From Pseudomonadota bacterium (GTDB lineage: Bacteria; Desulfobacterota; Binatia; Binatales; Binataceae): a DNA stretch of 64,000 nt. The translations under genes and the position numbers were made by a program. The notes beneath the pieces were generated by a model that did no database searches, was not told where the DNA came from, and saw nothing but the letters and a program-made list of their open reading frames with translations. The stretch covers positions 120,164 to 184,163 of the forward strand of contig JAJPHZ010000033.1 in NCBI GenBank assembly GCA_021325025.1. Reading direction: 5' to 3'. Each line of letters starts with the position of its first letter. Within the stretch, counting starts at the first letter, position 1. Shown piece after piece: positions 1-10,325 of the stretch.

Positions 1-2
1 AG

Positions 3-275
3 GTCAGCGGCATCCGCAGCTTCCAGCTCAAGCCCAGCGATTATCTGCGCCGACAGTTGTGGGCCACCTTTCAGGACGACCCCACCGGCACCGTCAGCTA
101 CCAGTTCTTCGGCACCGACCGTTACATGTGGGCCTCGGACTTTCCGCACACCGACTCGACCTGGCCGCATTCGCAGGAAGTGATCCGACGCGACTTTGCA
201 GGCGTGCCTGAGGAGGTTACGCGCAAGATCGTCTGCGACAACGCCGCAAAACTGTACGGAATCGAAGTCAATTGA
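3..275 (+). CDS. Amidohydrolase family 2 protein, C-terminal part
   Basis: The 5' end lies outside the window; only the last 90 codons are present. They match the C-terminus of TIM-barrel metal-dependent hydrolases (Amidohydro_2), with the hallmark strand-8 stretch around residues MWASDFPHTDSTWP, which carries a metal-binding Asp, followed by the helix ending in DNAAKLYGI. The same pattern occurs in the complete paralogues at 11683-12825 and 62080-63198. The Rieske oxygenase gene starts 27 bases downstream on the same strand, so this is probably an upstream member of the same operon. Substrate unknown; the family includes decarboxylases and C-C or C-N hydrolases. Confidence 0.85.
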   Translation, partial: VSGIRSFQLKPSDYLRRQLWATFQDDPTGTVSYQFFGTDRYMWASDFPHTDSTWPHSQEVIRRDFAGVPEEVTRKIVCDNAAKLYGIEVN

Positions 276-302
276 GAAATTGCAGCACGCGGAGGTGAGG
301 AC

Positions 303-1622
303 ATGACCCTCGCACAAAAGCCGGGCGCCGGGAGTTGGACGCAGGCATACCCCGAGCTTGGCACCGGGCCGGTTTCATACGAAGACTCGATCTCGCCGGA
401 GTTCTTCGAGGCCGAGCGCGAGGCGATTTTTCGGCGCTGCTGGCTCAACCTCGGCCGGGTCGAGCAGGTCCCCAGGGTGGGGAGCTACTTCACCCGGGAG
501 CTGGCGGTGGCCAACACTTCGATCATCGTGGTGCGCGGCCAGGACCGCAAAATCCGCGCCTTCCATAACCTCTGCCGCCATCGTGGCAACAAGCTGGTGT
601 GGACCGATTATCCCGGCGTGGAGGAGCGCGGGACGTGCCAGCAGTTCGCCTGCAAGTACCACGGATGGCGCTACGGACTGGACGGCAAGCTCAACTTCAT
701 CCAACAGGAGCAGGAGTTCTTTGACGTCAACAAGGCCGACTATGGGCTGGTCGAAGTCAACTGCGACATCTGGGAGGGCTTCATCTTCGTCAACCTGAGC
801 AAGACCCCGGTCCAGCCGCTGCGCGAGTTTCTCGGTGAGATGGCGTGGGGAATCGAGGGTTACCCGTTCCACAAGTTCACCCAGGTCTTTCGCTATCGAG
901 CGGAGGTCAAGGCCAATTGGAAGCTCTTCATGGACGCCTTCCAGGAGTTCTACCACGCTCCGGTGCTGCATAAAAAACAGAGCGCGACACCGGAGGCCGC
1001 TCAGGCGCTTTACGAGATGGGCTACCACGGCCTGTGGTACCAGCTCTTTGGCCCGCATCGGATGGTATCGTCGATGGGACGGTACCGTGCACCGGCCGAC
1101 GAGGAGCCGGTCAAGCCCATCGACCGGCTGACCCGAAGCGGCCTGTTCGGTCCCTGGGACGAACCCGACCTGGGGATGGCCGAACTTCCGCGCGGACTGA
1201 ATCCCGCCCGGTCGCCGATGTGGGGTCTGGACTCGTTTCAGTTCTTCCCCAACTTTACGATTCTAATCTGGAAACCCAACTGGTATCTGACGTATCACTA
1301 CTGGCCGCTTTCGGCGGACAGCCATCTGTTTGAAGGCACGCTCTATTTCGTTCCACCCAGGAACGCCGCGGAGCGCCTGGCTCAGGAGACTGCGGCGGTG
1401 ACCTTCAAGGAATTCGCCCTGCAGGACGGCAACACCCTGGAGGCGACGCATACGATGCTGAAGTCGCGAGTGGTCGACAAGTTCCTGCTCTGCGATCAGG
1501 AAATCCTCTGCCGCCATCTGCACAAAGCCGTGCAGGACTGGGTGAGTGGCTATTATGGCGGAGAAGGGCTGCCAGCGGGACGCGTGTGGAGCCGGACCGC
1601 CCCGTCCTCACAGGCCCGCTGA
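303..1622 (+). CDS. Rieske-type aromatic ring-hydroxylating oxygenase, alpha subunit
   Basis: A 439-aa protein of typical length for a ring-hydroxylating oxygenase alpha subunit. The Rieske [2Fe-2S] site is visible as C91-x-H93 and C117-x2-H120 (LCRHRG and CKYHGW). The mononuclear iron site is in NWKLFMDAFQEFYHAPVLH, with H218 and H223 as likely iron ligands. The start is supported by GGAGGTGAGG just upstream. No beta-subunit gene follows, so it is probably an alpha-only (KshA- or phthalate-oxygenase-like) enzyme. A matching FAD/[2Fe-2S] reductase lies at 9246-10307 at the end of the same gene run and could be its electron donor. The substrate cannot be read from the sequence. Confidence 0.93.
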   Translation: MTLAQKPGAGSWTQAYPELGTGPVSYEDSISPEFFEAEREAIFRRCWLNLGRVEQVPRVGSYFTRELAVANTSIIVVRGQDRKIRAFHNLCRHRGNKLVWTDYPGVEERGTCQQFACKYHGWRYGLDGKLNFIQQEQEFFDVNKADYGLVEVNCDIWEGFIFVNLSKTPVQPLREFLGEMAWGIEGYPFHKFTQVFRYRAEVKANWKLFMDAFQEFYHAPVLHKKQSATPEAAQALYEMGYHGLWYQLFGPHRMVSSMGRYRAPADEEPVKPIDRLTRSGLFGPWDEPDLGMAELPRGLNPARSPMWGLDSFQFFPNFTILIWKPNWYLTYHYWPLSADSHLFEGTLYFVPPRNAAERLAQETAAVTFKEFALQDGNTLEATHTMLKSRVVDKFLLCDQEILCRHLHKAVQDWVSGYYGGEGLPAGRVWSRTAPSSQAR

Positions 1623-1638
1623 CGCAAAGGAGACACTG

Positions 1639-1974
1639 ATGGCGCACCAACTTCTGCCTGATGAGTTTGCCGACCTGGAATCCTTCGCTCCCCACTGGGT
1701 GCTGCGGACCGAACGCGAGCGTTACGCCAAGCGCCTGGCCAGTTCGATGGAGCAGATGCAGGCGTTCTACGACGCGGCGTTCCCGCGTGCCCGCGCGGCG
1801 GTCAATTATCTCAACCAGTTCGAATTGGACAACCTACCCGAGCAGGCCCGCAACCTGTTGTATCTGCTCTTTTCGCTGGTCATGGTCTCATTCCCGGTCG
1901 AGGTCTGGAAGCAGCCGCACGTGCCCGACGCGGGTGCCGCTTACCTGGACCTGGTCGAGGAGCCGGGCCCATGA
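1639..1974 (+). CDS. Uncharacterised small protein in the oxygenase cluster
   Basis: A 111-aa soluble protein starting at ATG 1639 after an AAGGAG ribosome site at 1626. I do not recognise its family. It is rich in aromatic and charged residues (for example ESFAPHWVLRTERERYAKRL) and has a hydrophobic helix around NLLYLLFSLVMVSFPVEVW, long enough to be buried but not a clear membrane span. It lies 16 bases after the Rieske oxygenase and 45 bases before the TauD-type gene. That placement suggests an accessory role in the same pathway, for example as a small oxygenase partner; this is inference from position only. Confidence 0.75.
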   Translation: MAHQLLPDEFADLESFAPHWVLRTERERYAKRLASSMEQMQAFYDAAFPRARAAVNYLNQFELDNLPEQARNLLYLLFSLVMVSFPVEVWKQPHVPDAGAAYLDLVEEPGP

Positions 1975-2019
1975 ACAGCAGCCGCTCGCGCTTGGAGTCC
2001 TGAATTTGGAGGTATTCAG

Positions 2020-2874
2020 GTGGCAGTTCCCATGAATATATCCGTGACGAAACTGGGCAAGCATATTGGCGCCGAAGTGACGGTGCGCAACACGGCCGCG
2101 CTGTACGATGAACAGACCGCCCGCGAAGTGCTCGACGCGCTCGAGGAGCACACGGTGCTGGTGTTCCGCGAGCTACACCTGGACGATGCGGCCCAGGTCG
2201 CCTTCAGCCGCAAACTGGGCGAGGTGGTGATCCTGGGCAGCAGCGCCGCGCGGCCTGGCAATCCGTATCCGGAAATCTTCAAGGTCACGCTCAACAAGGA
2301 CGACAACCGGATCGCCGAATATCTGAAAGGGACGTTCTTCTGGCATATCGACGGTGCCACCGACGAAATCCCGACCAAGGCAACCCTGCTCACGGCGCGC
2401 CGCATCGCCGACGACGGCGGCGACACCGAGTTTGCCAGCACCTACGCCGCCTACGAGGAGCTGTCGGCGGAGGACAAGCAACGGTTCGAGAGGGTCCGCG
2501 TGGTACACAGCCTGGAAGCGTCGCAGCGACCGGTGCGGCCCAATCCCTCTGCCGAGGAAGTCAAGGCATGGCGGGCTCGTCCGCCGCGCGAACATCCACT
2601 GGTCTGGACGCATCGCAGCGGCCGCAAGTCGCTGGTGCTGGGCGTGACCGCCTCGCACGTGGTGGGCATGAGCGAAGCTGAGGGGCGGGCCCTGCTCGAC
2701 CGGCTGCTGGAGTGGGCCACGCGCCCCGACTTTGTCTACCGCCATCATTGGCGCGTGGGCGACCTCGTCATCTGGGACAACAGGGGCGCGCTGCACCGGG
2801 CCCTTCCCTACGATTTCGATTCGCCGCGCCTCATGCATCGGACCACGCTGGTCGGCGACGAGCCAATTCAATAG
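2020..2874 (+). CDS. TauD/TfdA family alpha-ketoglutarate-dependent dioxygenase
   Basis: A 284-aa member of the Fe(II)/2-oxoglutarate dioxygenases related to taurine and 2,4-D dioxygenase. The facial triad is visible as H109-x-D111 (FFWHIDGAT) and H259 (DNRGALHRALPYD); R270 or R274 would bind 2-oxoglutarate. GTG at 2020 is chosen because TTGGAGG lies seven bases upstream; ATG 2032 is an alternative. It is the second oxygenase of the cluster, so the pathway probably uses two oxidative steps or two related substrates. It sits 15 bases before the SDR gene, consistent with one operon. Confidence 0.92.
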   Translation: MAVPMNISVTKLGKHIGAEVTVRNTAALYDEQTAREVLDALEEHTVLVFRELHLDDAAQVAFSRKLGEVVILGSSAARPGNPYPEIFKVTLNKDDNRIAEYLKGTFFWHIDGATDEIPTKATLLTARRIADDGGDTEFASTYAAYEELSAEDKQRFERVRVVHSLEASQRPVRPNPSAEEVKAWRARPPREHPLVWTHRSGRKSLVLGVTASHVVGMSEAEGRALLDRLLEWATRPDFVYRHHWRVGDLVIWDNRGALHRALPYDFDSPRLMHRTTLVGDEPIQ

Positions 2875-2889
2875 AGGGGCGAGCCCAAG

Positions 2890-3648
2890 ATGTCTTTGCG
2901 CGGTCGAACTGCGGTCATAACCGGAGGAGCATCGGGCATCGGTCTGGCGATTAGCCGTCGCCTGGCCAAAGAGGGCGCGTCGGTTGCGGTGTTCGATCTC
3001 GACTACGCCGCTGCCGAGCGCCTGGCCACACAGTTGCAGGCCGAGGGTTGCCCGGCGCTGGCCGTCCAAGTCGATGTCTCCGATCGCCGACAGGTCGATG
3101 CGGCGGTGGCGCAGGTGCGCGCCAAACTGGGGCCGATCCACGTGCTCGTCAACTGCGCCGGGATCGAAGCCTTCGAGCCCTTCCAATCCATCACCGAGGC
3201 CAGTTGGGACCGCATTATGGCCGTCAACCTCAAAGGGACTTTCAACTGCGCGCAGGCGATGGTCAGCGACATGATCGCGGCTAGATGGGGCCGGATCATC
3301 AACATCTCCTCGTCCAGCGCGCAGTCGGGAGCACCGCGAATGACCCACTATGCGGCGTCCAAGGGCGCAGTGATCAGCTTCACCAAGGCGTTGGCACTCG
3401 AACTGGGGCGCTCGGGCATCACCGTCAACACCATCCCGCCCGGCAGCATCGACACGCCGATGCTGCGCCGGGCGGCCGCGGCAGGCCATCTGGGCGGCGC
3501 CGGCGTCGAACAGATCGCAGCTGCGATGCCGGTGGGACGCGCCGGGACGCCCGAGGACATCGCGGCGGCCTGCGCCTTTCTCGCCTCCGAGGAGGCCGGC
3601 TATATCACCGGCCAGATACTCGGAGTCAACGGCGGGAGATACATGTGA
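2890..3648 (+). CDS. Short-chain dehydrogenase/reductase (SDR)
   Basis: A 252-aa classical SDR. The cofactor-binding motif TGGASGIG is at residues 11-18, the NAG-type motif at VNCAGIE (88-92), and the catalytic Ser region with Y154 and K158 in MTHYAASKGA. An aspartate after beta-2 (VFDLD) favours NAD(H) over NADP(H). The C-terminal VNGGRYM is typical of FabG-like SDRs. It probably oxidises a hydroxyl group produced by the adjacent oxygenases. Its stop overlaps the next gene's GTG start by four bases (GTGA), which indicates translational coupling. Confidence 0.93.
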   Translation: MSLRGRTAVITGGASGIGLAISRRLAKEGASVAVFDLDYAAAERLATQLQAEGCPALAVQVDVSDRRQVDAAVAQVRAKLGPIHVLVNCAGIEAFEPFQSITEASWDRIMAVNLKGTFNCAQAMVSDMIAARWGRIINISSSSAQSGAPRMTHYAASKGAVISFTKALALELGRSGITVNTIPPGSIDTPMLRRAAAAGHLGGAGVEQIAAAMPVGRAGTPEDIAAACAFLASEEAGYITGQILGVNGGRYM

Positions 3649-4244
3649 GCCAGCCACGAATTCAGCCGCGGCCTGCCTCGGAATGGGATGCGGAGGTGCT
3701 CGACGCGCTGTCGGTGATGATACGTCCCGCAGACTCGCCCGGTGCGCAGGGCGCCGAGCCGGCGGCGCCACGGGTCGTCAATGCACTTGCGGTGCTGATG
3801 CACTACCCGGCCCTGGCCAAGGCGTTCCTGACCTTCAACCGCCATCTGCTGTCCAACTCCTCTTTGTCCGATCGCACGCGCGAGCTGCTGATCCTGCGCA
3901 TCGCATGGTTGCGCCGTGCGGAGTATGAATGGGCCCAACACGTTCTTCTCGCTCAACGGGCCGGGCTTGGCAAAGAGGAAATCGAGGCCGTCAAGCACGG
4001 GCCGCCATCCAAGGTGTGGTCGGCGCCGGATGCGGCGCTGCTGCAAGCGGTGGACGAGCTGCATGCGCAGGCGTTCATCACCGACGCCACTTGGGACGCG
4101 CTTGCGGCGCATCTGACCCAGCATCAACTGATGGATCTCGTGTTCACAGTGGGGGCCTACGACCTGCTCGCCATGGCCTTCAACAGCTTTGGACTGGAGC
4201 TGGATCCAGGCCTGGAGGGATTTGGAGAGCGACGATCATCCTGA
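3645..4244 (+). CDS. Carboxymuconolactone decarboxylase/AhpD-fold family protein
   Basis: A 199-aa protein. It starts at GTG 3645, overlapping the SDR stop, with GGCGGGAG just upstream. The central region LSDRTRELLILRIAWLRRAEYEWAQH contains the E-x-E-W-x-x-H pattern of the CMD family that lacks the AhpD CxxC pair. Members of this branch are common beside SDR and oxygenase genes in catabolic clusters but mostly have no proven reaction; a lactone decarboxylation or hydrolysis-like step is possible. There is no signal peptide, so it is probably cytosolic. Confidence 0.87.
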   Translation: MSQPRIQPRPASEWDAEVLDALSVMIRPADSPGAQGAEPAAPRVVNALAVLMHYPALAKAFLTFNRHLLSNSSLSDRTRELLILRIAWLRRAEYEWAQHVLLAQRAGLGKEEIEAVKHGPPSKVWSAPDAALLQAVDELHAQAFITDATWDALAAHLTQHQLMDLVFTVGAYDLLAMAFNSFGLELDPGLEGFGERRSS

Positions 4245-4287
4245 GCAACCGGCCGCAACGTGATTCCGCGCACAGGGAGGAGAAGCG

Positions 4288-5532
4288 ATGGCACCCGAAC
4301 AGCGTAACGGCAGCAAGACGATGCTGCGCAGCGCACGGCTGGTGGATGTTGACGCGGGCCGGCTGGTCACCCCCGGCAGTGTTCTGATCGAGGGCGAGCG
4401 CATCGCGGCGGTCGGCGTCGCCGGTGCGCCGCGCGATGCCGAGGTGGTCGATCTCGGCGACGTCACGCTGCTGCCGGGCCTGATGGACATGGAACTCAAC
4501 CTCCTGATGGGCGGGCCGGCGGGACCCATGGCGGCGGTGCAGGACGACCCCGCGGTCAAAACTCTGCGCGGGGTCGTTAACGCGCGCACCACTTTGCTGG
4601 CGGGCTTCACGACCGTTCGCAACCTGGGACTGTTTGTGCAAACCGGAGGCATCCTGCTCGATGTTGCCTTGATGAAGGCGATCGATGCGGGCTGGATCGA
4701 CGGGCCGCGGGTCGTCCCGGCCGGTCATGCGATTACGCCCACCGGGGGGCATCTGGATCCGACGATGTTTCAGGGGCTGGCGCCCAACATCATGCCCCTG
4801 ACCGTCGAAGAGGGCATCTGCGACGGCGTCGAACAGGTGCGCCGCGCGGTGCGCTATCAAATCAAGTACGGCGCCCAGGTGATCAAGGTCTGCGCCTCGG
4901 GCGGCGTGATGTCGCTGACCGGGTCGCCCGGCGCCCAGCACTTCTCCGACGATGAACTGCGGGCGATCGTGGATGAGGCGCATCGGCGCGGCATCAAGGT
5001 CGCCGCGCACGCCCACGGCGACCAGGGTATTCGCGCCGCCGTGGAGGCCGGTATCGACTGCATCGAGCACGGGTCGCTGATGAGCCAGGAGACAATGGAA
5101 CTGATGATCCGGCGCGGCACCTTCCTGGTCGCCACCAGCTACCTGGCCGAAGGCCTTGACGTTTCACGGGTCCATCCGTTGCTGCGTGCCAAGGCCGAAG
5201 AGGTCTTCCCACAAGCCAAGGCCAACCTCAGGCGCGCAATCAAGGCGGGGATGCGGATCGCATGCGGGACCGATGCGCCTGCGATCCCGCACGGACAGAA
5301 TGCCAAAGAACTGTGGGCGCTGGTGGATCGGGGCATGGCGCCGATCGACGCCATCCGGGCGGCGACGGTGGTCAGCGCCGAACTGGTCGGGGTCGCCGAC
5401 CGGGGACGAATCCTCCCGGGTTTGCTGGCCGATCTGATCGCGGTGCCCGGCAACCCGCTCCAGGACATCGAGGTGACCCAGGATGTGCGCTTCGTTATGA
5501 AGGGCGGGAGGATCTACAAGTCGCCGGTGTAG
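4288..5532 (+). CDS. Amidohydrolase superfamily protein lacking the HxH metal motif
   Basis: A 414-aa protein of the imidazolonepropionase/prolidase-like amidohydrolase type, with an N-terminal beta-sandwich (residues 10-60) and a TIM barrel. The expected barrel-entry motif GLIDxHxH reads GLMDMELNLLMG here, so both histidines of the first metal pair are absent. Other metal-site elements remain: a candidate carboxylated Lys in IKVCASGG, His in AAHAHGD, His in IEHGSL and Asp in CGTDAPA. It may bind one metal or use a changed mechanism. ATG 4288 follows GGAGGAGAAGCG. It lies in the oxygenase operon, 43 bases after the CMD-like gene. Confidence 0.88.
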   Translation: MAPEQRNGSKTMLRSARLVDVDAGRLVTPGSVLIEGERIAAVGVAGAPRDAEVVDLGDVTLLPGLMDMELNLLMGGPAGPMAAVQDDPAVKTLRGVVNARTTLLAGFTTVRNLGLFVQTGGILLDVALMKAIDAGWIDGPRVVPAGHAITPTGGHLDPTMFQGLAPNIMPLTVEEGICDGVEQVRRAVRYQIKYGAQVIKVCASGGVMSLTGSPGAQHFSDDELRAIVDEAHRRGIKVAAHAHGDQGIRAAVEAGIDCIEHGSLMSQETMELMIRRGTFLVATSYLAEGLDVSRVHPLLRAKAEEVFPQAKANLRRAIKAGMRIACGTDAPAIPHGQNAKELWALVDRGMAPIDAIRAATVVSAELVGVADRGRILPGLLADLIAVPGNPLQDIEVTQDVRFVMKGGRIYKSPV

Positions 5533-5611
5533 CTGTCATGGCCCTTGCACGGTTTTGCACGACAGGCTGGCATGTAGATGGGTAGCACGCAGTAAAAAGG
5601 AGTACGTTGCC

Positions 5612-6370
5612 TTGGCAGAAAATGAAGCCATCTCGTCGGCCCGAAGCGCGATGGCGGCGAGCACGGCGTCGCCTCGAGGAGAGCGGCCGACCCCGCGCAG
5701 ACTTCACCGCGAAACGTTGGCGGAGCAGGTCGCCGAAACCGTGCGCGGCATGATTCTGACCGGCGAGATCGCCCCGGAAACGCCCGTGACCCAAAATGAG
5801 ATCGCGCGAATGTTGGGCGTCAGCACGATGCCGGCACGGGAGGCGCTGCTGCGGCTGGGGGCGGAGGGCTTTCTGATCGCGTCTCCAAACCGCTCCTTCA
5901 CCGTCAGACGTATCACTGAGCAGGACGTCCGCGATATCTACTGGATGCACGCCATCCTGGCCGGTGAACTGACACGCCGGGCCTGCCTGCGCGGCGGCGA
6001 TGCGCTGATGGAGGAGCTGCGTGAGTGCGAAGCCGAGTTCGTCGAGGCGTGGAACCGCGGCGACGCGGAGGCGATGGATACCGCCAACTGGCGATTCCAT
6101 CGCGAGATCAACAAGGCGGCCGAGGCTCCCAAGCTATGGATGCTGCTCAACGCCACGCTGCGTTTTATCCCGACCCGATTCTATGTGCTGGTGCCGGCCT
6201 GGAGCGACGAGTCCAAGCGGGGCCATGCGGAGATCATGGCAGCCTTCGAGCGCCACGACGCCGATGCCGCCCGCCTAGCGGCCGAGACTCACGTGCGCGC
6301 GGCCGGCGAACTGCTGATCTCCTCCTTCTGGCGAAGCGACGCGTGGATGGCTCCCAAGCGCCCGGCCTAG
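5612..6370 (+). CDS. GntR family transcriptional regulator with FCD domain
   Basis: A 252-aa regulator. The N-terminal winged helix-turn-helix is visible around ETLAEQVAETVRGMILTGEI to NRSFTVRRIT. The C-terminal all-helical FCD ligand domain has three candidate metal-binding histidines (NWRFHREI, KRGHAEIM, AETHVRAAGEL). TTG 5612 is preferred because AAAAAGGAG ends nine bases upstream; the frame stays open upstream to 5555. FCD regulators usually respond to a small organic acid or CoA-pathway intermediate. Its place inside the cluster suggests that it controls the surrounding catabolic genes. The 79-base gap before it is the widest between 3648 and 9245, so a promoter may lie there. Confidence 0.9.
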   Translation: MAENEAISSARSAMAASTASPRGERPTPRRLHRETLAEQVAETVRGMILTGEIAPETPVTQNEIARMLGVSTMPAREALLRLGAEGFLIASPNRSFTVRRITEQDVRDIYWMHAILAGELTRRACLRGGDALMEELRECEAEFVEAWNRGDAEAMDTANWRFHREINKAAEAPKLWMLLNATLRFIPTRFYVLVPAWSDESKRGHAEIMAAFERHDADAARLAAETHVRAAGELLISSFWRSDAWMAPKRPA

Positions 6371-6380
6371 AGCTAAGTTG

Positions 6381-7151
6381 ATGAGCGACCTCCAGGCAGT
6401 CATCCAAGGCGGCGTCCTGCGCGTGACTATCAACCGTCCCGCCAAGCGCAACGCATTGACCCGCGGCCTGTTGCAGGAGCTGGGCGAGGTATTTGCGGCC
6501 CGCGGCTCGGATCACAAGCTGAAGGCAGCGGTTGTGCGCGGCTCGGGCGACTTATGTTTTGCGGCCGGCGGCGACCTGCATGAACTGTCCGCGATCACCA
6601 CCGCCGAGGGCGCGGAAGCGATGGCGCGCGAGGTGAAGGCCACCCTGGAGAACATCCGCCGTTTTCCGCTGCCGGTGATTGCGGCGCTCAACGGCGACGC
6701 GATGGGCGGCGGCGCCGAACTGGCGCTGGCCTGCGATATGCGCATTGCAGCCTCTCACGCGCGCATCGGGTTCGTGCAGGGGCGCATCAATGTCACCACC
6801 GCGTGGGGTGGCGGCGTGGACCTGATGCGGTTGGTGGGTCCGTCGGTGGGGCTGCAACTGCTTTGCCAGGCCGAGATGATCCCGGCGCACAAGGCCGCTG
6901 CCCTGGGCCTGATCAATCGGGTTGCCGCCGATGGTCAGAGCCTGGAGGAGCTGGAAGCGGATTTTCTGGCGCCGATCCTGACCCAGTCGCCGCACGTGCT
7001 GCGCGCGTTCAAATCCTTGGCCTACGCCGCGCGCTCGGGCCTGTCGATCGCGGAACTCAATCAGCTCGAAACGCGGCTGTTTTCTCCCGCCTGGATCCAT
7101 GAAGATCACCTCAAAGCGGTTGAAAAACTGTTTCCCACGAGGGCCGGTTGA
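6381..7151 (+). CDS. Crotonase-superfamily protein, possibly an acyl-CoA (methylmalonyl/ethylmalonyl-type) decarboxylase
   Basis: A 256-aa enoyl-CoA hydratase/isomerase-fold protein. The oxyanion-hole region is AAGGDLHEL and NGDAMGGGAELALACDMRIA. Of the two hydratase glutamates, the first position is kept (E113), but the second lies in IGFVQGRINVTTAWGGG, where Q133 replaces the expected Glu. The F-V-x-(3)-I/M pattern followed by W-G-G resembles the ECHDC1-type ethylmalonyl/methylmalonyl-CoA decarboxylases more than true hydratases. The gene lies four bases before the mutase genes, so a decarboxylase acting on methylmalonyl-type CoA esters would fit. That is an inference; an ordinary hydratase or isomerase role is not excluded. 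Confidence 0.85.
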   Translation: MSDLQAVIQGGVLRVTINRPAKRNALTRGLLQELGEVFAARGSDHKLKAAVVRGSGDLCFAAGGDLHELSAITTAEGAEAMAREVKATLENIRRFPLPVIAALNGDAMGGGAELALACDMRIAASHARIGFVQGRINVTTAWGGGVDLMRLVGPSVGLQLLCQAEMIPAHKAAALGLINRVAADGQSLEELEADFLAPILTQSPHVLRAFKSLAYAARSGLSIAELNQLETRLFSPAWIHEDHLKAVEKLFPTRAG

Positions 7152-7154
7152 TTT

Positions 7155-8780
<1,626 letters not shown>

Positions 8781-8792
8781 TCGGAGCCGGGC

Positions 8793-9188
8793 GTGGCGCT
8801 TAGAGGAAAGAAGATACTGCTGGGCAAAGTCGGCCTTGACGGCCATGACGCCGGCGCCAAGGTGGTGGCTCTGGCCCTGCGCGACGCAGGTGCCGAGGTG
8901 ATTTACACCGGCTTGCGCAAATCGCCCGAGTTTGTCGCGCGCACCGCGGTCGACGAGGATGTGGACGCGGTGGGACTGAGTCTGCTTTCGGGCGCGCACC
9001 TGGAGCTGGTCGCCGAGACGATGGCGCAGCTTGCGCAGTTGGGCCGGGCTGACATGAAGATCTTCGTCGGCGGCACAATCCCAAAGCCCGATCGTCAGGC
9101 CCTGCTTGACATGGGAGTGCGGGGAGTCTTCACAGCCGAAATGAAAATTGCCGACGTCCTGGACTGCATCGAGCGGGAGCTGGCATAG
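8793..9188 (+). CDS. Cobalamin-binding small chain of the acyl-CoA mutase
   Basis: A 131-aa Rossmann-like B12-binding domain. The cobalt-ligating motif is LDGHDAG, with H18 as the lower axial ligand, and the expected downstream elements are VGLSLLSGAH and VFVGGTIP-type (IFVGGTIPKPD). The length equals the C-terminal domain of one-chain mutases, which confirms that this is the partner of the chain encoded at 7155-8780. The start is GTG 8793. No MeaB/ArgK-type chaperone or epimerase gene follows directly; a distant VOC protein is at 16544-17098. Confidence 0.93.
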   Translation: MALRGKKILLGKVGLDGHDAGAKVVALALRDAGAEVIYTGLRKSPEFVARTAVDEDVDAVGLSLLSGAHLELVAETMAQLAQLGRADMKIFVGGTIPKPDRQALLDMGVRGVFTAEMKIADVLDCIERELA

Positions 9189-9245
9189 GTCTTCAAAGCA
9201 AACCGCCCGCCGATCGATGGATTTTGCTCCGCCGTTCTTTCCCCG

Positions 9246-10307
9246 ATGACGATGAGCGCGCAACAGGCAGACGCCGCAGGCGAATATCATCCGCTGCGCG
9301 TAAAGCGCGTCGTCCCGGAGACCGCCGATTGCTGCTCCCTGGTTTTGGAAATCCCCGCTCCTTTGCGCGCCAGGTTTGCTTACAAGGCCGGCCAGTTTCT
9401 GACTTTTCGCATACCGGTTGACGGCGAGCCGCTGCTGCGCTGCTATTCGATGAGCAGTTCGCCGCATACCGATCCCGATCTCAAGGTAACCGTCAAGCGC
9501 ATCGCGGGAGGGCGGGTATCCAACTGGATTAACGACCATGTTCGCGCAGGCGATACCTTGCAGGCCAGCGCGCCGGCGGGCCGGTTCTGTCTTCGCGATC
9601 ACCATACAGCGATTGTTGCGTTCAGCGGCGGCAGCGGCATCACACCGGTGATTTCGATCATCAAGACCGCCCTGGCGACAACCTCACGGCCGATCAAACT
9701 GCTTTACGCAAACCGCGACGTGGATTCCATTATATTTGCAGATGAGCTCGACGATCTCTGCCGGCGCTATCCATCGCGCCTACAGGTGACGCATCATCTC
9801 GACGCGGCGGACGGTTTTATCAAGCCGGCGGCGCTCAAGCGCCTGATTTGCGGAAATGAACGGGCGGATTTTTACATCTGCGGCCCGGCACCGTTCATGG
9901 ATCTGGTGGAACAGGCTCTGAAGGAGCCGGCAGTGGACCGCAACTGTATTTTCATCGAACGCTTCATCTCGCTGCCCGATAATTCCGTCATGCCGGTCCT
10001 CGATGAAGACACGGTTTCGAGCGCGCCAACAGTAATCGAGGAAGTAACATTTATCATTCGGCGCACCAGGCACCGCGTCGCCTATCGGGCCGGCGATACC
10101 CTGTTGGAGACCGCCCGGCGCGCCGCGCTGCGGCCGCCCGCTTCGTGCGAGAGCGGCAATTGCGCAACCTGTATGGCGCGGGTCAAGGCGGGCAGGGTGG
10201 AGATGCGAGTCAACAACGTCCTGACCGCGGAAGAAATTGCCCAGGGCTACGTTCTAACCTGCCAGGGCCGGCCCGTCGAGCCGGGCACGGTGGTGGAGTA
10301 CGAGTGA
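9246..10307 (+). CDS. FAD/NAD(P)H ferredoxin reductase with C-terminal [2Fe-2S] domain (KshB/HmpA-like)
   Basis: A 353-aa three-domain electron-transfer protein. The FAD motif RCYS is at 65-68, the NAD(P)H-binding GGSGITP at 128-134, a CGPAPFM stretch at 212-218, and a plant-type [2Fe-2S] ferredoxin domain has Cys 301, 306, 309 and 339 (CESGNCATC and LTCQGRP). This arrangement is that of reductases for alpha-only Rieske oxygenases such as 3-ketosteroid 9-alpha-hydroxylase. It ends the plus-strand cluster that begins with a Rieske oxygenase, so the two probably work together. The start is ATG 9246; a second ATG two codons later is possible. Confidence 0.92.
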   Translation: MTMSAQQADAAGEYHPLRVKRVVPETADCCSLVLEIPAPLRARFAYKAGQFLTFRIPVDGEPLLRCYSMSSSPHTDPDLKVTVKRIAGGRVSNWINDHVRAGDTLQASAPAGRFCLRDHHTAIVAFSGGSGITPVISIIKTALATTSRPIKLLYANRDVDSIIFADELDDLCRRYPSRLQVTHHLDAADGFIKPAALKRLICGNERADFYICGPAPFMDLVEQALKEPAVDRNCIFIERFISLPDNSVMPVLDEDTVSSAPTVIEEVTFIIRRTRHRVAYRAGDTLLETARRAALRPPASCESGNCATCMARVKAGRVEMRVNNVLTAEEIAQGYVLTCQGRPVEPGTVVEYE

Positions 10308-10325
10308 GATCCGGCCGGGCATCGA

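Noticed and set aside
2173..3771. Long open frame on the minus strand across TauD and SDR genes
   Set aside because: It is antisense to two genes with clear catalytic motifs and encodes an Arg/His-rich sequence without family features; typical of high-GC antisense frames.
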